DNA of 9,890 bases, taken from NCBI GenBank assembly GCA_964410645.1, contig CAYPHV010000043.1, forward strand, positions 1 to 9,890, read 5' to 3'. Below are positions 1-6,600 of this stretch, in pieces; the first letter of the stretch is position 1, and every line of letters starts with the position of its first letter. Origin of the DNA: JALTBU01 sp964410645 (GTDB taxonomy: Bacteria > Campylobacterota > Campylobacteria > Campylobacterales > Nautiliaceae). Both the position numbers and the translations under genes were made by a program. Below the pieces are notes generated by a model. The model was given only the letters and a program-made list of their open reading frames with translations, did not search any database and was not told where the DNA came from.

Positions 1-357
1 TTAAAAAGTTATTACCCTGTCTGCTTCTTCTACCCAAGAAGCTAAATCTTTCATTGTTGATTTAATTTCAGGTGCAAAATACGGTTCATTTTTGAATATT
101 CCACATCTTGCTTGGCAAGTTCCACAAACTTTAAGTTTAATGCCGTTTTTGTACATTTCTTTAATCATTGCAACTAAATCGTTATCATAACTTTCTGGTT
201 TTTTATTGCAATCCCTTGCCATATCTACAGAATCATTCATTAAGAAGATTCTAACATCGTTTCCTTTTTCAAATAAAACTTTTGCAAGTCTAAGTCCGTT
301 CCAGGCTACATCACTTCCGTCATATGGTTCATGATTAAAAATAAATAAAATTTTCAT
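1..357 (-). CDS. Stand-alone DsrE-family protein with a three-cysteine cluster
   Basis: A complete 118-residue protein whose stop codon is the first triplet of the window. It starts MKILFIFNHEPYDG, the beta-strand and loop opening of DsrE/DsrF/TusD-like folds, and carries C78, C81 and C85 in VCGTCQARCG, plus C50. In characterised DsrE-type proteins a cysteine at the corresponding place carries persulfide sulfur, so a small cytoplasmic sulfur (or selenium) carrier is the likely role; three clustered cysteines could also bind a metal. No signal peptide or membrane segment is visible. The start is set by AAGGAG five bases before the ATG, and this ribosome-binding site overlaps the stop codon of the upstream yedF, leaving 9 nt between the genes. 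It is the last gene of the reductase operon within the window. Family assignment is fairly firm; the partner and substrate are unknown. Confidence 0.8.
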   Translation of the reverse strand: MKILFIFNHEPYDGSDVAWNGLRLAKVLFEKGNDVRIFLMNDSVDMARDCNKKPESYDNDLVAMIKEMYKNGIKLKVCGTCQARCGIFKNEPYFAPEIKSTMKDLASWVEEADRVITF

Positions 358-366
358 TTTGTCTCC

Positions 367-957
367 TTATAAACTTATAGTCGTTTTATGTAATAAAAAG
401 TCCATTGTGTCGTATGCGTTTCCTATTTCCCCGACTTTAAGCTCTTCCGGAGGAATTTTGTAAAAATTCATACAAACACCGCATGAATATATTTTTACGC
501 CTCTTTTTTCAAATTCTTTTAGAATTTCTATCATTTTTTCATTTTTTGTTGTTAAATAAACAGCTTTATTTACACAAACTATAATTTCAGGCAGTTTTTT
601 AAATTCTAAAGTAGTTTTTAAAAATCCTTCCATCAATATATGTCCAAGTTCTCCTTCTCCGACTTTGTCATCTTTGATAAATAATACTTTGTCCAAAAAT
701 TTATCATTATCCTCTTTCTCGGGTGCAATACTGCATTCATAACCTTTTACTATTCTGATCATTGTTTCACCGTTACCCAGTTTTTCTTCTTCTGCCACCA
801 ATCCCTGATTTGTAGCAAATCTTTTAACATTTTGAACGGATGCAACCGAATTTACCAAAACTTCTAATATTCCTTCGTCCATTTCTTCCAATGCTTTTTT
901 GGTATCAAGCACAGGTTTTGGACATGCCGCATTTCTACAATCTATTTTTTTATTCAT
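367..957 (-). CDS. yedF: YedF-type TusA-DsrE fusion protein (selenium/sulfur carrier)
   Basis: A 196-residue two-domain protein. Residues 1-75 form a TusA/SirA-like domain with the hallmark CPKPV motif (C12) followed by the helix LDTKKALEE; C7 is an additional nearby cysteine. Residues about 88-196 form a DsrE-like domain with C128 and a CGVC motif at 159-162. This fusion and length match the YedF family, which is associated with selenium metabolism because it often occurs near selD-type genes; none is present here. The biochemical role is not established, but TusA and DsrE domains both hand sulfur on as cysteine persulfides, so internal transfer from C12 to the C-terminal cysteines is a reasonable inference. 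AAGGAG precedes the ATG, and only 12 nt separate it from the activase gene upstream, so it is co-transcribed with the reductase pair. Confidence 0.87.
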   Translation of the reverse strand: MNKKIDCRNAACPKPVLDTKKALEEMDEGILEVLVNSVASVQNVKRFATNQGLVAEEEKLGNGETMIRIVKGYECSIAPEKEDNDKFLDKVLFIKDDKVGEGELGHILMEGFLKTTLEFKKLPEIIVCVNKAVYLTTKNEKMIEILKEFEKRGVKIYSCGVCMNFYKIPPEELKVGEIGNAYDTMDFLLHKTTISL

Positions 958-969
958 AATTTTCTCCTT

Positions 970-1722
970 TTATTTTATTGATTCTAATCCGCTAAGCGCT
1001 GCGCCAAAGGCTCCTATCATTTGTGGATACTCTGGAACATAAACTTCTTTTTTTAGTTTTTGTGATATTAAATCTTTTAATAATGTATTTAATGCACCAC
1101 CGCCTGTAAAAACTATTTTATTTTCAGGTCTTATACTTCTGGCCATTCCTACAAGTCTGGATGCTATTGAATCAATTATTCCATAACCAATATTTTCAGG
1201 TTTTTCTTTTTTTGCTATAAGTGAGATAACTTCTGATTCGGCAAAAACCGCACACATAGAAGAAATTTGAACTTTTTTATCAGCTTTTTTACAAAAATCT
1301 CCAAATTCTTCTATAGGTACTTGCAATTTTGATGCAGCTATTTCAATAAATTTACCTGTTCCGGCCGCACATTTGTCATTCATTTTGAAATTATCAAAAT
1401 TTCCGCCTTCGGTTATTCTTATTACTTTACTGTCCTGTCCGCCCAAATCTAAAACTGTTTTAACATCATTAAAAAAATAATAAGCTCCTTTTGCGTGAGC
1501 TTTTATTTCACTGATTACCGGCACATCAAATATTTTTTGAACCATATATCTGCCATAGCCTGTAGCAATTAATGTTTCTATAGGTTTATCTTTTAAATAT
1601 TCTTTTACCTGTTCGTCTGGATTTATATCAGTATTCAATACTTTTAGATCAATAATGTTTTTATTTTCGTCTAATCCAACAATTTTTGTATAGGTTGAAC
1701 CTATATCAACACCGTAATACAT
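970..1722 (-). CDS. ATP-dependent activase of the 2-hydroxyacyl-CoA dehydratase / double-cubane reductase family (HgdC/YjiL type)
   Basis: A 250-residue ASKHA-fold ATPase. The phosphate-binding loop is GVDIGST at 4-10, the second nucleotide motif is DLGGQDSK at 92-99, and the adenosine-side motif is FTGGGALN at 205-212. C118 (in NDKCAAGTGKF) and C157 (in SSMCAVFAES) correspond to the two cysteines per subunit with which HgdC-type homodimers hold one bridging [4Fe-4S] cluster. In this family ATP hydrolysis drives a conformational change that injects a very low-potential electron into the partner enzyme. Its ATG overlaps the stop codon of the upstream reductase gene by one base (TAATG), with AAAGG six bases ahead inside that gene. 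This implies translational coupling and a dedicated partnership. Length is normal for the family and no key residue is missing. Confidence 0.92.
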   Translation of the reverse strand: MYYGVDIGSTYTKIVGLDENKNIIDLKVLNTDINPDEQVKEYLKDKPIETLIATGYGRYMVQKIFDVPVISEIKAHAKGAYYFFNDVKTVLDLGGQDSKVIRITEGGNFDNFKMNDKCAAGTGKFIEIAASKLQVPIEEFGDFCKKADKKVQISSMCAVFAESEVISLIAKKEKPENIGYGIIDSIASRLVGMARSIRPENKIVFTGGGALNTLLKDLISQKLKKEVYVPEYPQMIGAFGAALSGLESIK

Positions 1723-3035
1723 TAAAAACCTTTAAATTTTACATTATTTTTAAAAGACATACTTTCTATAAATGCTTCAACTCTTGTTTTGATTTGTCCC
1801 ATATCTTCCATAGAATAATCAGATTCTATTTTAAGCACTGGAATATTTTCTGCTTGAAGTCTGTCTATCACTTTTTTTGATTCTACATTATATGTATGAC
1901 AAAATGAAAGTGAATAATATATTATTCCGTCAGCTTTTCTGTCTTTATACATTTTTATGATTTTATCTATTCTTCCCTCATTGGGTGTAAAACAGGCACA
2001 GTCTATTTTCATATATCTCTCAAGCATATTTTCCATTAAATCATCAACGTTTTTTACACCTTTGGTTTCAATATTGTCTTTATAATATCTGTTTCCAATA
2101 CATGCTTCTTCATTAATAATAGCCCCTCCTGTTGTTTCTACTATATGATGAAGTTTCCAGTTTGGAGGTGCCATAGGCGTTCCTATTACCATAATTCTTG
2201 GCGTCTCTTTTGAAACAACCGAAACATTGTTTTTAATTCTTTCTTCAAGTTCGTCGCAAAGTTCGTTTACTTTTTGTGTAAATCTTTCAGGATCATCATA
2301 AAAAGCAATTTGATTGACTAACAGTCCGTCTTTTCCGCTGATTGGAACAACATCGGGATACATCCCCCTTAGTTCATCAAGCCTTAGCATAGCTTCTCTT
2401 TTTTTATTTACAATTTCAATTCCTTTTTTTAATTCTTCAAAAGAAAGTTCTTTTCCTGTTACAGATTCAATATGCTTTTTAAAATCATACATTTCGCTTT
2501 TCCAAAGAACTTTTTCTTTTTCCCTTTTCATCTGAGGAATGTGCATTACATGAGTGGGATGCAGGTCACTTAAAATTTCCCATGTTTTTTTCTTTGCTTC
2601 ACAACTTGTTTCACCATAAATAAAATCTGCTGCCTGTGTGTAAGGGCACGTTCTTTGAACTTTAAATCCATATCCGGATTTGATCAAAGGGCAGATATTT
2701 CTTGGTAAATCTTTTTCAGCATCAGGAATTGAAAAATCAGCTCCGCCGCAAAGTCCATAACATACACCCCCAGCACCTATTACTATCTCTTCTGGAATAA
2801 AAATACAAAAAGTCCCGACTAACGGTTTACCTTCTTTTTTCTTTTCCATCAACTCTTCTATTCTTTTACCGTGAATTTCGCTCATAACATAATCGAAATA
2901 TTCCATTGCTTTGGGTCTGTTTTCCTGTTTTAAATAAAATTCCGGATATATTTCACCAAGAGCTGCTAAGAGTTCACTGTGTTTTTCTATATCCATACCC
3001 AATTCTTTATACATTGGTGTATAATCTTTAGACAT
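1722..3035 (-). CDS. Double-cubane-cluster reductase homologue (YjiM-type, 2-hydroxyacyl-CoA dehydratase superfamily)
   Basis: A 437-residue cytoplasmic iron-sulfur protein. Motifs GTFCIF (C77), YGLCGG (C96), PRNICPLIKS (C115), RTCPY (C130), GETSC (C145), EACIGN (C312), DCACF (C346, C348) and SFCHTY (C379) resemble the E. coli YjiM pattern as I recall it. This family includes the characterised double-cubane-cluster protein, which reduces small molecules using electrons from its activase. A single dehydratase-like subunit followed directly by one activase supports this over true hydroxyacyl-CoA dehydratases or benzoyl-CoA reductases, which need two such subunits. The N-terminus before the first cysteine motif is about 35-40 residues longer than I remember for YjiM and rich in charged helix. 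AAGGAG lies five bases before the ATG. It is first in a four-gene operon behind a strong promoter and structured leader. The natural substrate is unknown. Confidence 0.85.
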   Translation of the reverse strand: MSKDYTPMYKELGMDIEKHSELLAALGEIYPEFYLKQENRPKAMEYFDYVMSEIHGKRIEELMEKKKEGKPLVGTFCIFIPEEIVIGAGGVCYGLCGGADFSIPDAEKDLPRNICPLIKSGYGFKVQRTCPYTQAADFIYGETSCEAKKKTWEILSDLHPTHVMHIPQMKREKEKVLWKSEMYDFKKHIESVTGKELSFEELKKGIEIVNKKREAMLRLDELRGMYPDVVPISGKDGLLVNQIAFYDDPERFTQKVNELCDELEERIKNNVSVVSKETPRIMVIGTPMAPPNWKLHHIVETTGGAIINEEACIGNRYYKDNIETKGVKNVDDLMENMLERYMKIDCACFTPNEGRIDKIIKMYKDRKADGIIYYSLSFCHTYNVESKKVIDRLQAENIPVLKIESDYSMEDMGQIKTRVEAFIESMSFKNNVKFKGF

Positions 3036-3167
3036 AAAACTCTCCTTAGATAATTTAATTTAACAAAAATAATAAACAAATTTAGATTTTGATTTTGCAA
3101 TGAAGCTTTTTAGAAGTATTTTGCTGCTTCATTGTCTGCTTCACCCGGAAGCCTACAGCAAATCTAT
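3036..3167 (-). promoter_or_regulatory. Structured 5' leader RNA of the reductase operon, candidate pseudoknot riboswitch-like element
   Basis: About 130 nt separate the predicted transcription start (near 3167) from the reductase ATG. Three helices can be drawn on the minus-strand RNA. P1 is 7 bp, UUUGCUG/CAGCAAA, positions 3156-3162 with 3120-3126. P2 is 5 bp, GCUUC/GAAGC, positions 3148-3152 with 3138-3142, around a CGGGU loop. P3 is 8 bp, CAAUGAAG/CUUCAUUG, positions 3127-3134 with 3098-3105. P3 begins inside the P1 loop and ends outside it, so P1 and P3 together form an H-type pseudoknot with adjacent helices. The octamer UGAAGCAG occurs twice with a 12-nt period (3124-3131 and 3136-3143 on the plus strand), so the GCUUC segments have alternative partners. 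No U-tract follows, so it is not a simple terminator. The segment down to the ribosome-binding site at 3042-3047 is AU-rich. No known class recognised. Confidence 0.5.
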
Positions 3168-3173
3168 TGGAAA

Positions 3174-3201
3174 ATTATATCATAAAAAAATTTTAAGTCA
3201 A
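3174..3201 (-). promoter_or_regulatory. Sigma70-type promoter of the reductase/activase/yedF/dsrE operon
   Basis: On the minus strand a TTGACT -35 hexamer (3196-3201) is followed by a 16-bp T-rich spacer and a perfect TATAAT -10 (3174-3179) preceded by TGA, an extended -10. Transcription should start near 3167. This is the best promoter match in the window and lies just downstream of the terminator of the preceding gene, so the accessory operon is transcribed independently of the ribosomal protein cluster. Confidence 0.8.
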
Positions 3202-3243
3202 TACTAAAAAAATAAACAAAAATTACTCTGACACTGTTTTAAC

Positions 3244-3275
3244 AAAAGAAAAGGATTTATTCTCCCTTTTCTTTT
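3244..3275 (-). terminator. Intrinsic terminator-like hairpin spanning the end of the DUF465 gene
   Basis: An 11-bp perfect inverted repeat pairs AAAAGAAAAGG (3265-3275, read on the minus strand) with CCUUUUCUUUU (3244-3254) around a 10-nt loop that contains the DUF465 stop codon. The U-rich 3' arm is followed by GUUAAAA. The stem is AU-rich with four G-C pairs, so efficiency is uncertain, but its position between this gene and the next strong promoter fits termination. Confidence 0.55.
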
Positions 3276-3496
3276 TGATAATCCATAATAGCCTGATAAA
3301 CTTCATCTTTTATTTTTAATTTTTCTTTTTTTAAAGCATCCAATTCCATTTCATTCATATATTCTCTTCCAGCATCGGTATCATCTATTTTATTATTAAG
3401 TTCTTTATGTCTTTTTATTAACGCATCAATATGAGGTTCTTTAGCTGCTACCTGTTCCATTACAGGGATAAGTTCCGGACAACATTCTTTAAACAT
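3257..3496 (-). CDS. Small DUF465/YdcH-family coiled-coil protein
   Basis: A 79-residue protein that is almost entirely charged helix. The C-terminal block LDALKKEKLKIKDEVYQAI is typical of the DUF465/YdcH family, whose members are about 70-80 residues long and of unestablished function. An N-terminal CC pair (residues 5-6, in MFKECCPEL) is not something I know as a family feature. A GTG two codons upstream is in frame but touches the ribosome-binding site AAAGGAG; the ATG used here has a proper five-base spacing. The gene has its own extended -10 promoter 80 nt downstream of modD and ends inside a terminator hairpin, so it may be transcribed alone as well as by read-through. No membrane segment or signal peptide is seen. 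Confidence 0.75.
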   Translation of the reverse strand: MFKECCPELIPVMEQVAAKEPHIDALIKRHKELNNKIDDTDAGREYMNEMELDALKKEKLKIKDEVYQAIMDYQKEKGE

Positions 3497-3522
3497 ATAC
3501 ACTCCTTTAATATATTTTTTAA

Positions 3523-3531
3523 ATTATAACA
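3523..3531 (-). promoter_or_regulatory. Extended -10 promoter for the DUF465 gene
   Basis: TGTTATAAT on the minus strand is a perfect -10 (3523-3528) with a TGN extension, 26 bases before the ATG. No good -35 is present at 16-17 bp, which is common for promoters of Campylobacterota, where the extended -10 dominates. The upstream part of the spacer, down from modD, is very AT-rich. Confidence 0.5.
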
Positions 3532-3582
3532 TAAACTTTAAAGCGTTTTATCTTTTGTTTATTAAATATTATTTAAATATCT

Positions 3583-4404
3583 TTAATTAATAACCACTTT
3601 TACATCAGCACCTTTTGCAAAATAAGGAGCAGTCGTAACTACTCCATCGGTCCCTGTCTTAACATATTCTTCAATATTGTTTATATTAATACCCCCGGCG
3701 CTTAATACTTTTATTCTTTTTTTATGGGCTAAATCAACTATTTTTTGAGTAGTGGGTATATCAACTTTATCTAGTTGTACAACATCCACATTTAAATCTA
3801 TTAATATTTTAGCTTGATCAATATCCTTTGTTTCAACCACCCATTTTTTTTCAATTGTTTTATATTTTAATTTTTCAAATTCTTTATAAAATTTTTCCCA
3901 TCCCCCAAAAAGCTTAATATAATTATCAAATATTAAAACAGTTTCGTTTGTGGTAATTCTATGAGGCATAGCCCCACCGTCAATAATAGCATTCAAAGCT
4001 ATTTTTTTTGTAAAAGGAATTACTTTTCTAGTAGTTAAAATTTCAATGTTAGGATTACATGATTTTGCTTTTTGAACCATTTTATGGGTATAAGTAGAAA
4101 CACCCAAAGCGTATTCATAAATGTTTTGGGCCACTTTCCAAAGAACCAAAACATTCTTGCCTTCAGCTTCAAAAAGTTTGGAATCTGCATTAATGAATTT
4201 ACCGTTTTTTTCTTTAAAAATAACTTTTAAATTCAATTTATTACATAAAAGTTCTATTAGATCATTACAACTGACCACAGCATCTTTTCTTGTATAAAAA
4301 GAGATTTTCCCATCGCTTTTAATATTTAATAATTTAGCGGTTAAATCAAAATAAGGCATATCTTCATTAATTAATTTATCAATATCCTCAAAAGTATAGT
4401 ACAT
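3583..4404 (-). CDS. modD: ModD-type nicotinate-nucleotide pyrophosphorylase-like protein
   Basis: A 273-residue protein with the quinolinate phosphoribosyltransferase fold. It opens with EDMPYFDLTAKLL, then LWKVAQNIYEYALGVST (89-104), TTRKVIPFTKK (124-134), GGAMPHR (143-149), ETVLIFDNY (154-162), the barrel acidic residues in VVETKD and QLDKV, and the phosphate-binding SAGGI (235-239). The WK at 89-90, where NadC has an arginine, and IDGGAMPHRITTNET point to ModD rather than NadC. ModD proteins usually lie beside molybdate transporters and their reaction is not established; phosphoribosyl transfer to an unknown base is an inference from fold. No molybdate transport gene is present here. AAGGAA lies five bases before the ATG. 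The gene starts 49 nt after fusA with no obvious terminator between, so read-through from the str cluster is possible. Confidence 0.8.
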   Translation of the reverse strand: MYYTFEDIDKLINEDMPYFDLTAKLLNIKSDGKISFYTRKDAVVSCNDLIELLCNKLNLKVIFKEKNGKFINADSKLFEAEGKNVLVLWKVAQNIYEYALGVSTYTHKMVQKAKSCNPNIEILTTRKVIPFTKKIALNAIIDGGAMPHRITTNETVLIFDNYIKLFGGWEKFYKEFEKLKYKTIEKKWVVETKDIDQAKILIDLNVDVVQLDKVDIPTTQKIVDLAHKKRIKVLSAGGININNIEEYVKTGTDGVVTTAPYFAKGADVKVVIN

Positions 4405-4453
4405 ATTAATTCCTTAAAATTTTTTATAAAATAATAACATTAAAAGAAAAGGT

Positions 4454-6535
4454 TTATCCCTGTCTTTCTTTGATAATTTCTTGTGCAATATTGTTAGGGA
4501 CTTCTTCATAATGAGCAAATACCATAGAATAAGTTCCTCTTCCCTGCGTCATACTTCTAAGATCTGTTGAATATCCAAACATTTCTGCAAGTGGGACAAA
4601 AGCTGTTATTTGTTTAATTCCATGAACATCTTCCATAGAATTAACCTGACCTCTTCTTCTGTTAATATCTCCAATCACATCTCCCATATATTCTTCAGGA
4701 ACTTCAATCTCTACTTTCATAACCGGCTCAAGAATAATAGGATGTGCCCTTCTCATACCTTCTTTGAATGCCATACTACCTGCAAGCTTAAATGCCATTT
4801 CGCTTGAGTCAACTTCATGGTAACTTCCATCATAAAGTTCTGCTTTAAAATCAACTACCGGAAATCCTGCAAGAACACCTGCTTGTGAAGCTTCTTTAAT
4901 ACCTTTGTCAACAGCCGGGATATATTCCCTTGGAATTACTCCACCTTTAATCAAATCAACAAATTCATATCCTTTTCCAGACTCTTGAGGAATTAATCTT
5001 AAAAATACATGCCCGTATTGTCCTCTACCGCCTGATTGTTTTGCATATTTATATTCTTGTTCAATTTGATTTTTGAATGTTTCTCTATATGCAACTTGAG
5101 GTTTTCCTGTATTACATTCAACGTTAAATTCTCTTTTAAGTCTATCTACAAGAATTTCAAGATGAAGTTCTCCCATACCTGAAATAATAGTTTGTCCGCT
5201 TTCTTCATCGGTTGCAACTCTGAAACTTGGATCCTCTTCTGCCAATTTTTGTAAAGCAACTGCCATTTTTTCTTGATCAGCTTTTGTTTTAGGTTCAACT
5301 GCCACGGAAATAACAGGATCCGGAAATTCCATTTTTTCCAAAATTATCGGCCTTTTTTCATCGCACAAAGTATCACCTGTCAGTGTATTTTTAAGACCTA
5401 CCACTGCTCCGATTTCACCGCTGTAAAATTTTTCAACTTCTTCTCTTTTGTTGGCATGCATTCTAAGAAGTCTTCCAATTCTTTCTTTTTTATCTTTAGT
5501 TGAATTAAGAACATAACTTCCGGATTTTATAGTTCCTGAATAAAATCTTGTAAATGTAAGTTTCCCCACAAACGGATCAGTCATAATTTTAAATGCAAGC
5601 CCTGCAAACGGTTCGTTATCGCCTGGATGCACACTGATTTCTTCTTCGGTTTTAGGGTCAATCCCTTTAATCCAATCAACTTCGTCAGGCGCCGGCAAAT
5701 AATCAATTACGCCATCAAGCAACGGCTGAACACCTTTATTTTTAAAAGCGCTTCCACAAAACATCGGAACAATATCAATATTAATTGTCGCTGTTTTAAT
5801 ACCTTTTTTAATCTCATCTTCGCTTAATTCTTCTCCTGCAAAATATTTTTCCATTAACGCTTCATCTGTTTCGGCAACAGCTTCTATTAATTTTTCTCTA
5901 TATTCGTTTGCCTTTTCCTGATATTCGGCAGGAATATCAATTGTTTCATATGTACTTCCAAGGGTCGCTTCATCTTCCCATACAAACGCTTTCATTTTTA
6001 CCAAATCCACAACACCCTTAAAATTTTCTTCTGCGCCTATTGGGATTTGTAAAGGAAGCGGATTTGCTTTTAGTCTTTCTTTAATCTGTTTTTCAACTTC
6101 ATAAAAATCAGCTCCGATTCTATCCATTTTATTAACAAAAGCAATTCTCGGAACTCTGTATTTATTGGCTTGTCTCCAAACAGTTTCGCTTTGAGGCTGA
6201 ACACCTCCGACAGCACAAAATACTGCAACTGCCCCGTCAAGAACTCTCATACTTCTTTCAACTTCGATAGTAAAATCAACGTGCCCCGGAGTATCAATAA
6301 TATTAATCTGGTGATTTTTCCAAAAACATGTAGTAGCAGCTGAAGTAATTGTAATACCTCTTTCTTTTTCCTGATCCATCCAGTCCATTGTAGCCGCACC
6401 TTCATGAACCTCACCAATTTTATGACTAATTCCTGTATAATATAAAATTCTCTCAGTAGTAGTCGTTTTACCTGCGTCAATATGTGCCGCAATACCTATA
6501 TTTCTAACCATATGCAAAGGCGTTTTTCTTGGCAT
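4454..6535 (-). CDS. fusA: Translation elongation factor G
   Basis: A full-length 693-residue EF-G, the GTPase that drives translocation of tRNA and mRNA on the ribosome. The G domain shows AHIDAGKT (17-24), switch I ending ERGITI (58-63), DTPGH (81-85) with the catalytic histidine H85, and NKMD (135-138). Domains II to V follow: the beta-barrel begins around LAFKIMTDPFVGKL, domain III includes GMGELHLEIL, domain IV has GGRGQYGHV and the KGGVIPREYIPAV stretch, and domain V carries ILEPVMKVEIEVPEEYMGDV near the end. Length is typical of the group (E. coli 704). AAGGAG precedes the ATG at good spacing and the gene follows rpsG by 65 nt, the conserved str order. No tuf gene follows, as usual in Campylobacterota. 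Confidence 0.99.
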   Translation of the reverse strand: MPRKTPLHMVRNIGIAAHIDAGKTTTTERILYYTGISHKIGEVHEGAATMDWMDQEKERGITITSAATTCFWKNHQINIIDTPGHVDFTIEVERSMRVLDGAVAVFCAVGGVQPQSETVWRQANKYRVPRIAFVNKMDRIGADFYEVEKQIKERLKANPLPLQIPIGAEENFKGVVDLVKMKAFVWEDEATLGSTYETIDIPAEYQEKANEYREKLIEAVAETDEALMEKYFAGEELSEDEIKKGIKTATINIDIVPMFCGSAFKNKGVQPLLDGVIDYLPAPDEVDWIKGIDPKTEEEISVHPGDNEPFAGLAFKIMTDPFVGKLTFTRFYSGTIKSGSYVLNSTKDKKERIGRLLRMHANKREEVEKFYSGEIGAVVGLKNTLTGDTLCDEKRPIILEKMEFPDPVISVAVEPKTKADQEKMAVALQKLAEEDPSFRVATDEESGQTIISGMGELHLEILVDRLKREFNVECNTGKPQVAYRETFKNQIEQEYKYAKQSGGRGQYGHVFLRLIPQESGKGYEFVDLIKGGVIPREYIPAVDKGIKEASQAGVLAGFPVVDFKAELYDGSYHEVDSSEMAFKLAGSMAFKEGMRRAHPIILEPVMKVEIEVPEEYMGDVIGDINRRRGQVNSMEDVHGIKQITAFVPLAEMFGYSTDLRSMTQGRGTYSMVFAHYEEVPNNIAQEIIKERQG

Positions 6536-6600
6536 TTTATCTCCTTATTTGTAATTGTAATGTAGAATTTGTAGCGAAAAAAGAGAGAAAATTTTCAATT

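Noticed and set aside
1686..1880. Plus-strand open frames such as 1686-1880, 2314-2535, 5273-5503, 8286-8591 and 9480-9743
   Set aside because: Each lies antisense to a well-supported conserved gene, has low-complexity composition rich in F, S and Y, and shows no recognisable domain.
1722..3035. True 2-hydroxyacyl-CoA dehydratase or benzoyl-CoA reductase subunit
   Set aside because: Those enzymes need two paralogous subunits plus CoA-pathway genes; only one subunit with an activase is here, and the motifs match YjiM-type proteins better.
3098..3162. Possible SRP (4.5S) RNA because of the string UCCGG followed by GUGAAGCAG
   Set aside because: The apical loop is CGGGU, not a GNRA-type tetraloop, the conserved AGG/AGCAG symmetric loop does not align without a deletion, and there is no long rod-like helix. 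The element lies between a promoter and a coding gene.
3497..3502. GTG start for the DUF465 gene, two codons upstream
   Set aside because: It directly abuts the AAAGGA ribosome-binding sequence; the ATG at 3496 has the correct spacing.
3560..3578. A/U-only inverted repeat after modD as a terminator
   Set aside because: Six A-U pairs with no G-C pair and no distinct U-tract; expected by chance in this AT-rich spacer.
3583..4404. NadC (quinolinate phosphoribosyltransferase)
   Set aside because: The motifs WKVAQNIYEYALG and GGAMPHRITTNET follow the ModD pattern, and the arginine of the NadC active-site helix is replaced by lysine. A small doubt remains.
6247..6492. Minus-strand open frame overlapping fusA in another frame
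   Set aside because: It is an out-of-frame shadow of the conserved EF-G G domain with no recognisable motif.
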